Source: Vibrio methylphosphonaticus | GTDB taxonomy: Bacteria > Pseudomonadota > Gammaproteobacteria > Enterobacterales > Vibrionaceae | Direction of reading: 5' to 3' | Assembly (NCBI RefSeq): GCF_023634655.1 | Contig: NZ_JAMKMS010000001.1 | Span: 124,001-188,000, forward strand | Length of the DNA: 64,000 bases | Program-made: the position numbers and the translations under genes | The notes under the pieces: generated by a model | Told to the model about the DNA's origin: nothing | The model's input: only the letters and a program-made list of their open reading frames with translations | Databases searched by the model: none | In this document: positions 59,420-64,000 of the stretch, one piece after another | How the letters are laid out: the number at the start of each line of letters is the position of its first letter | Numbering within the stretch: position 1 is the stretch's first letter

Positions 59420-60317
59420 ACAATACTTCCTGTTCTTTTTGCGCTTTCGCTAACATCCAATCTCGGAATGTTGCAATACGCCCCATATCCGCTTGTTTTT
59501 CATGACAAACAACGTAGAAAGCATTTTTGCTAACGAGAACTTCATCAAACGGTGCAATCAAACGCCCAGCATCTAACTCCGGTTGTGCCAATACGTTATT
59601 ACCTAACGCGATACCTTGCCCATGAGCTGCGGCTTGCAACACCATCGTAGAATGACTAAAGATTGGACCATGGTTAACATTGACGCCATCCAATTCATTT
59701 TGCTTAGTAAATTGTTTCCAATCTTTACGCGACGTGTCATGCAACAAGGTATGTTTCGATAGATCAGCTAAGGTATCCAATGGTTTTGTTCCGAGCAGCA
59801 ATGCCGGGGCACACAGAGGAACCAAAAACTCTTGGTATAATTTGTCCGCGCGTAGACCCGACCAATTACCACGACCATAGTAAATAGCCACATCCACATC
59901 ATCGGTTAATGAGCCCTCATCCATATCAACCGCTTTAATGCGCACGTCAATATCTGGTTCTTGTTCATTAAAATCGGCAAGGCGTGGGACCAACCATTGA
60001 ATGGCGAAACTAGGCGGTAAACTAATCGTCAATGCGCCTTTCTCACTGCGCTCAAGCACTTTGTCAGTCGCTTCCGACAAGGCGGTGAAGATATCTTTGA
60101 TATCAAGAAAGTAGCTTTGCCCTTCTTCCGTTAATAGCAGTGAACGATTCCGGCGTCGGAATAACTTTAACCCTAAAAATTCTTCAAGCGCTTTGATCTG
60201 GTGACTCACCGCAGCTTGGGTAACAAAGAGCTCTTCCGCTGCTCGAGTAAAGCTTAAATGTCGTGCGGCGGCTTCAAAAACTTTCAGTGAGTTTAGTGGG
60301 GGTAAACGTCTAGACAT
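59409..60317 (-). CDS. gcvA: LysR-type regulator GcvA
   Basis: Controls the glycine cleavage system and the small RNA GcvB. 302 residues: N-terminal winged helix (LPPLNSLKVFEAAARHLSFT, AAVSHQIKALEEFLG) and LysR effector domain. Identity as GcvA rests on the sequence resemblance, the downstream ygdD-rlmM genes as in E. coli and the divergent GcvB gene 90 bp from its start. Confidence 0.94.
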   Translation of the reverse strand: MSRRLPPLNSLKVFEAAARHLSFTRAAEELFVTQAAVSHQIKALEEFLGLKLFRRRNRSLLLTEEGQSYFLDIKDIFTALSEATDKVLERSEKGALTISLPPSFAIQWLVPRLADFNEQEPDIDVRIKAVDMDEGSLTDDVDVAIYYGRGNWSGLRADKLYQEFLVPLCAPALLLGTKPLDTLADLSKHTLLHDTSRKDWKQFTKQNELDGVNVNHGPIFSHSTMVLQAAAHGQGIALGNNVLAQPELDAGRLIAPFDEVLVSKNAFYVVCHEKQADMGRIATFRDWMLAKAQKEQEVLFDG

Positions 60318-60334
60318 AGAGCACTCTCAAATGC

Positions 60335-60339
60335 ATTAG
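60335..60339. promoter_or_regulatory. Possible GcvA contact motif
   Basis: The pentamer ATTAG (complement CTAAT) is the core described for GcvA binding in E. coli. It lies between gcvA and the gcvB promoter. Five bases occur often by chance. Confidence 0.3.
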
Positions 60340-60371
60340 TTTTTTTTATCTGAAACATTATAATTTGTCCA

Positions 60372-60400
60372 TTGCCGAACAGCCAGAGAAATTCTATATT
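60372..60400 (+). promoter_or_regulatory. gcvB promoter
   Basis: A -35 TTGCCG (60372-60377), 17-bp spacer and -10 TATATT (60395-60400) point to a start near 60407, giving a transcript of about 204 nt, the known GcvB length. Confidence 0.7.
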
Positions 60401-60406
60401 TCATCC

Positions 60407-60610
60407 CGCAAACGCGAGTCTGAACGGCTTGGTTCTCTCTAGAATCAATTGACTTGCGCTTGCGATGTTGTGTTTGCAATCTCGATTTTCGAGTTCGGTA
60501 GATTCTACCACCATGCTTTGATTAGTTATCCCCTATTCGAAGTGTGTACTTCCTGTATTTTGACCTGTCTGTCAAATTTTATACACCGCCTTTATGGCGG
60601 TGTTTTTTTT
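60407..60610 (+). ncRNA. gcvB: Small regulatory RNA GcvB
   Basis: An Hfq-dependent small RNA that represses many amino-acid and peptide transporter mRNAs. It is divergent from gcvA, as in E. coli. From 5': a hairpin (CGCAA..CGC..AGTC against GACT..GCG..TTGCG, about 60407-60466), the GU-rich seed GATGTTGTGTTTGCAAT (60463-60480) almost identical to the E. coli R1 region, hairpins CTCGA-N3-TCGAG and GGTAG-N3-CTACC, a second conserved segment TACTTCCTGTATTTTGACCT followed by GTCTGTCA, and the terminator. No open reading frame with a ribosome site explains this plus-strand terminator. The 5' end is inferred to within a few bases. Confidence 0.93.
60583..60610 (+). terminator. gcvB terminator
   Basis: ACACCGCC against GGCGGTGT with a five-base loop and eight Ts, as in E. 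coli GcvB (CACCGCC core). Confidence 0.92.
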
Positions 60611-60643
60611 GCCTAAAATTTGCCACTTACGAATCTGCATAAA

Positions 60644-60672
60644 AAAAACGGTCACAAAATGTGACCGTTTTT
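60644..60672. terminator. Terminator after pgm
   Basis: A perfect 13-bp stem AAAAACGGTCACA against TGTGACCGTTTTT with a 3-base loop; on the minus strand it closes pgm. Confidence 0.9.
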
Positions 60673-60704
60673 ATAAAGAACAAGATAGCTGAGCTAATCG
60701 TTAA

Positions 60705-62351
60705 TTAGAGTCCTGCGTTAGCAAAAACTTGGTTAACTATCTCTTGGGCTTCTGCTTCAATAAGTTTAAGGTGCGCTTCACCCTTAAAACTTTCACAGTA
60801 AATTTTATAGATATCTTCAGTCCCAGATGGACGAGCTGCAAACCAACCATTTTCAGTGGTCACTTTAAGACCACCGATAGCAGCACCATTACCCGGAGCA
60901 TGCGTTAAACGTGCCGTAATCGCATCTCCCGCTAAGGTCTCAGCAGATACCATGTCTGGAGAAAGTTTCTTCAAGACATTTTTTTGCTCAGTGTTCGCCA
61001 CCGCTTGAATACGGTTATATTGTGATTCACCGTGCTTAGCAGCAAGCGCTTCATAATATTCTTGCGGATTTTTACCCGTCACCGCAGTAATTTCAGCGGC
61101 AAGCAAACATAAAATAATGCCGTCTTTATCCGTTGACCATGGTGTGCCATCTTTACGTAGGAACGAAGCGCCAGCGCTTTCTTCACCACCAAAGCCAAAC
61201 TCACCGTTATACAGTCCATCAACGAACCATTTAAAGCCAACAGGAACTTCACATAATGTGCGACCAAGATCGGCAACAACGCGATCAATCAACGCACTTG
61301 AAACCAAAGTTTTACCCACGGCAACATCGGCGCGCCATTGCGTACGGTGGCGGTAAAGATAATCAATACAAACCGCAAGGTAATGATTCGGATTCATTAA
61401 GCCTTTTGGTGTCACGATACCGTGGCGATCGTAATCAGGATCATTACCAAACGCGAGGTCGTAATCGTCTTTCAGTGCCAATAGACCCGCCATCGCGTAC
61501 GGCGAGGAACAATCCATACGAACCACACCATCTTTGTCGAGTGACATAAATTGGAAAGAAGGATCAATCGCTTCACTAACTAAAGTAAGATCAAGGTTGA
61601 ACGTCTTAGCGATCTGGCGCCAGTATTCGATACCAGATCCACCTAGTGGATCGACACCAATTTTTAGCTTAGCTTTTTGAATCGCTTCAATATCAATGAC
61701 ATTGACTAGATCATCGATATACGGCTGAACTAAATCACGTGACTCGACGAGTTCAGATTTCAATGCTGTTGCAATAGGAAGACGTTTGACATCTTTTAGC
61801 TCTGCAGCAATGATTTCATTGGCACGGTCTTCAATCGCCTGAGTCAGCTCAGCTTCAGCAGGACCGCCATGCGTCGGGTTGTACTTAATGCCGCCATCTT
61901 GTGGTGGATTGTGCGATGGTGTAATAACAATACCATCAGCCTTGGCGTCATTGACAAGATTATGAGTCAAAATAGCGTGAGAAACGCCCGGAGTTGGTGT
62001 GTAACCGCCGTCTTCCTGAATAACAACATGCACACCATTAGCAACCAAGACTTCTACCACATTGGCAAAAGCCGGCTCAGATAGCGCATGAGTGTCTTTA
62101 CCAATAAATAGCGGCCCCGTTGTACCATGCTGTGCACGAACTTCAGCAACAGCCTGTGAAATCGCTAAAATATGATTTTCGTTAAATGTCGCTTTATCGG
62201 CACTGCCACGGTGACCAGAGGTACCAAACTGAACACGATGCGCTAAGTTCTGTGGTTCTGGCTGAACGAGAAAATAATTCGATACTAACGCGGGGATGTT
62301 GCACAAATCTTCTTGCTGAGCCTTCTGGCCCGCTCGAGGATGGATAGCCAT
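60705..62351 (-). CDS. pgm: Alpha-D-glucose phosphate-specific phosphoglucomutase
   Basis: Interconverts glucose 1- and 6-phosphate for glycogen, trehalose and LPS sugar metabolism. From ATG 62351 ([15 protein letters not shown]) it has 548 residues, matching the E. coli enzyme; the frame is open to 62402 through a terminator and is not used. The phosphoserine lies in [16 protein letters not shown], metal-binding in DPDYDRHGI, sugar-binding in GEESAGASF and phosphate-binding in [10 protein letters not shown]. Confidence 0.97.
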   Translation of the reverse strand: MAIHPRAGQKAQQEDLCNIPALVSNYFLVQPEPQNLAHRVQFGTSGHRGSADKATFNENHILAISQAVAEVRAQHGTTGPLFIGKDTHALSEPAFANVVEVLVANGVHVVIQEDGGYTPTPGVSHAILTHNLVNDAKADGIVITPSHNPPQDGGIKYNPTHGGPAEAELTQAIEDRANEIIAAELKDVKRLPIATALKSELVESRDLVQPYIDDLVNVIDIEAIQKAKLKIGVDPLGGSGIEYWRQIAKTFNLDLTLVSEAIDPSFQFMSLDKDGVVRMDCSSPYAMAGLLALKDDYDLAFGNDPDYDRHGIVTPKGLMNPNHYLAVCIDYLYRHRTQWRADVAVGKTLVSSALIDRVVADLGRTLCEVPVGFKWFVDGLYNGEFGFGGEESAGASFLRKDGTPWSTDKDGIILCLLAAEITAVTGKNPQEYYEALAAKHGESQYNRIQAVANTEQKNVLKKLSPDMVSAETLAGDAITARLTHAPGNGAAIGGLKVTTENGWFAARPSGTEDIYKIYCESFKGEAHLKLIEAEAQEIVNQVFANAGL

Positions 62352-62378
62352 AACAGACGTCCTTATAATATTAAGCCT

Positions 62379-62435
62379 AAAAAAAACAAAAAAAAACCTC
62401 ATAATGTCCGCCAGTTGTCGGTCGCTATGAGGTTT
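62379..62435 (-). terminator. Terminator between seqA and pgm
   Basis: On the minus strand a 10-bp stem AAACCTCATA against TATGAGGTTT with a 22-base loop is followed by two long T runs. pgm therefore needs read-through or a promoter within this short gap. Confidence 0.8.
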
Positions 62436-62446
62436 AAATCGAAACT

Positions 62447-62977
62447 CTAAATCGAAGTCGTCACTTTCTCGACGATATCGGCAGGCAATCCCATTACGGT
62501 CATCACCTGCTCGACCATTTGCCGCTTGCGACTAGTATTGGTATTGGTTATAACCCACAGCGGCGTATTAGGAATGGCTTTTGGTTTTGTTGTTGTGCCA
62601 CTCTCTAGTAACGTATTTTCATTATCGGCGAAATATACTCGCTTACGACCTTTCACTTGTGTCGCTTCAGAAAAGCCTTCTGGGTTTAAGCGATGAAGGG
62701 TTGATAACACCAACATAAATCTATCGATCGCTTTCTTTAACCCTGCAAATTCGTCAGAGATAAGCAAAGTGCGCATTTCTTTAACAAAATCAACCTGTTC
62801 TACTTTTGGCGCTTCTTTGCTGACAACGATAGTTTTAGCGGCGGCCGGTTTCTGTTCCGTTTTAGACGCATCAACATTGAGCAGTCGCCTCAAAATATCA
62901 GAAGCACTCTCACCAATGTGGTGGGTTTGACTGGCAATGTAACGGTATAGATCCTCATCAACCTCAATTGTTTTCAT
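62447..62977 (-). CDS. seqA: Replication initiation negative modulator SeqA
   Basis: Binds hemimethylated GATC sites and sequesters oriC after replication. 176 residues: N-terminal oligomerisation domain [18 protein letters not shown], a linker rich in Lys/Ala/Val, and the C-terminal DNA-binding domain with [20 protein letters not shown] and [20 protein letters not shown]. It is divergent from ybfF and followed by pgm, as in E. coli. Its presence implies Dam methylation. Confidence 0.97.
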   Translation of the reverse strand: MKTIEVDEDLYRYIASQTHHIGESASDILRRLLNVDASKTEQKPAAAKTIVVSKEAPKVEQVDFVKEMRTLLISDEFAGLKKAIDRFMLVLSTLHRLNPEGFSEATQVKGRKRVYFADNENTLLESGTTTKPKAIPNTPLWVITNTNTSRKRQMVEQVMTVMGLPADIVEKVTTSI

Positions 62978-63070
62978 TCGCTTTTCACAATCTCTATGTT
63001 TAAACTCTGGATGATTATAACGAGTTCCGCCGTGAACCTCTACGATAAACGCATCACGAATAACAGAAAA

Positions 63071-63826
63071 ATGTCATCATTATTAAACTATAAAAGAGAA
63101 GGGAGTGGCCAACCCGTCGTATTAATTCATGGCCTGTTTGGCGACCTTAACAACTTAGGGGTGCTTGCTCGCGACTTAAAACAAGACTTTGACGTCATCA
63201 GCATAGACCTGAGAAATCATGGCAAGTCCTTTCATAGCGGCGATCACAGCTACCCTATGATGGCAAAAGATGTCAGTACTCTCCTTGAGTCACTCAACAT
63301 CACATCGCCCGTTATTATCGGCCATTCTATGGGTGGGAAAGTCGCCATGGCGCTTTGTGAGCACTGTCCAATAGCGAAATTGGTTGTCCTCGACATGTCT
63401 CCGGTAAAATATCATACGCGACGTCATGATAACGTTTTAGCAGGCCTTGATGCCGTGCTATCAACAAAACCGACCACCCGTAGCGAAGCCATGCAACAAT
63501 TAGCGCAGCATGTGGAAATGGAGGGCGTGCGCCAATTTTTGGGTAAATCGCTCTACAAAGTTGAGGATTATTTAACGTGGCGATTTAACGTCCAATCCCT
63601 TAAAGCCAACTATCTGAATATTCTTGATTGGCAACCCATCGCGAAAACGGACGTGCCTGTTCTCTTTATTAAAGGGGGTGACTCCGATTACCTGACCGCA
63701 GAGCACCAACCTTTCATTCAACAACAGTTTTCTCACCCCAAAGCGCATGTGATCGCGAAAACAGGGCACTGGTTACATGCTGAGAAGCCCACGGAAGTAC
63801 TACGTGCGATCCGTAAATTCATTTAA
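63071..63826 (+). CDS. ybfF: Alpha/beta hydrolase esterase YbfF
   Basis: A 251-residue acyl-esterase. HGLFGDLNNLGVLARDL and the nucleophile elbow GHSMGGK are clear; the acid is in FIKGGDSDY and the histidine in KTGHWLHAE. The ATG at 63071 gives the family N-terminus MSSLLNYKREG; the longer frame to 62996 overlaps the promoter region shared with seqA. Confidence 0.93.
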   Translation: MSSLLNYKREGSGQPVVLIHGLFGDLNNLGVLARDLKQDFDVISIDLRNHGKSFHSGDHSYPMMAKDVSTLLESLNITSPVIIGHSMGGKVAMALCEHCPIAKLVVLDMSPVKYHTRRHDNVLAGLDAVLSTKPTTRSEAMQQLAQHVEMEGVRQFLGKSLYKVEDYLTWRFNVQSLKANYLNILDWQPIAKTDVPVLFIKGGDSDYLTAEHQPFIQQQFSHPKAHVIAKTGHWLHAEKPTEVLRAIRKFI

Positions 63827-63924
63827 TTTAGACATCAAACGAATGCTTGTTGACCAGCGTGGATTAACTTTACCTTTTAACAGTGGTATAGTTTCGCGCA
63901 AGCATATTGGCATAAAGGAATAGC

Positions 63925-64000
63925 ATGCTTTACGACTACATAGACAAGTTGGAATCTATTGGATTAGATCTATTGTTTGCGTCGATTTTCTTTTTAATCG
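63925..64000 (+). CDS. Start of a small membrane protein gene, possibly DUF2788 (partial)
   Basis: Cut by the window edge after 25 codons. ATG follows AAAGGAA. The visible MLYDYIDKLESIGLDLLFAS-type start and following hydrophobic FFLI suit a small DUF2788 membrane protein, which I recall next to ybfF in vibrios; this is not certain. Its stop and function are outside the window. Confidence 0.55.
   Translation, partial: MLYDYIDKLESIGLDLLFASIFFLI

Overview
The window is a contiguous piece of a gammaproteobacterial chromosome, almost certainly from the Vibrionaceae and most likely Vibrio. Pointers are a PomA/PomB sodium-driven polar flagellar motor pair, a metNIQ operon behind MetJ boxes, the trehalose PTS set treR-treB-treC, a porin next to ligA, and E. 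coli-like blocks (leuS-lptE-holA, mrdA-rodA-rlpA-dacA-ybeD-lipB-lipA, gcvA-rlmM, seqA-pgm) joined in Vibrio style. Gene density is high. I see no rRNA, tRNA, insertion sequence, prophage or CRISPR array.

Layout. 1-7.9 kb: a DUF1853 protein, thiI, pomAB, then the isoprenoid operon xseB-ispA-dxs. 8-9.4 kb: gltX. 9.5-17.2 kb: a copper-centred stretch with copA behind a textbook CueR operator, a DUF411 copper protein, a KdgM-type outer-membrane barrel with a histidine-rich loop, a second KdgM-type barrel without it, a TraB/GumN protein, a tiny secreted protein and a CueR-like regulator. 17.2-19.3 kb: an unrecognised repeat-bearing lipoprotein and a general porin (candidate chitoporin). 19.7-23.8 kb: ligA, zipA, cysZ. 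23.8-37.7 kb: ybeL, leuS, lptE, holA, rsfS, rlmH, the cell-elongation cluster mrdA-rodA-rlpA-dacA, ybeD, lipB-lipA and a small lipoprotein. 37.7-44.8 kb: glyA (with a PurR box), a YitT membrane protein, treC-treB-treR and an MliC-like lipoprotein. 45-48.3 kb: gmhB and metNIQ. 48.4-57.2 kb: a DUF2310 Zn-ribbon protein, syd, queF, two tandem c-di-GMP-related genes, ppnN and xni. 57.2-64 kb: rlmM, DUF423, an alpha/beta hydrolase, gcvA, the divergent small RNA GcvB, pgm, seqA, ybfF and the start of a small membrane protein gene.

How it works together. Most genes are housekeeping. Visible regulatory logic includes a CueR dyad in a 19-bp-spaced promoter at copA, with a CueR homologue carrying Ser77, Cys112 and Cys120 about 7 kb away; tandem met boxes before metN; twin TreR operators before treB; a PurR box before glyA; a sigma-28-like promoter before pomA; and gcvA divergent from gcvB. 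GcvB is not a protein gene and is recognised from its promoter, hairpins, GU-rich seed and terminator.

No completely new multi-gene system is obvious. The best candidates for something under-described are the His-rich KdgM-family barrel beside the copper genes, the porin-lipoprotein-cueR arrangement in which a strong terminator sits directly before the lipoprotein, and the degenerate-GGDEF/TPR protein paired with an AGEEF cyclase lacking an inhibitory site. All homology statements come from reading the sequence and remembered family features; no database search was run.
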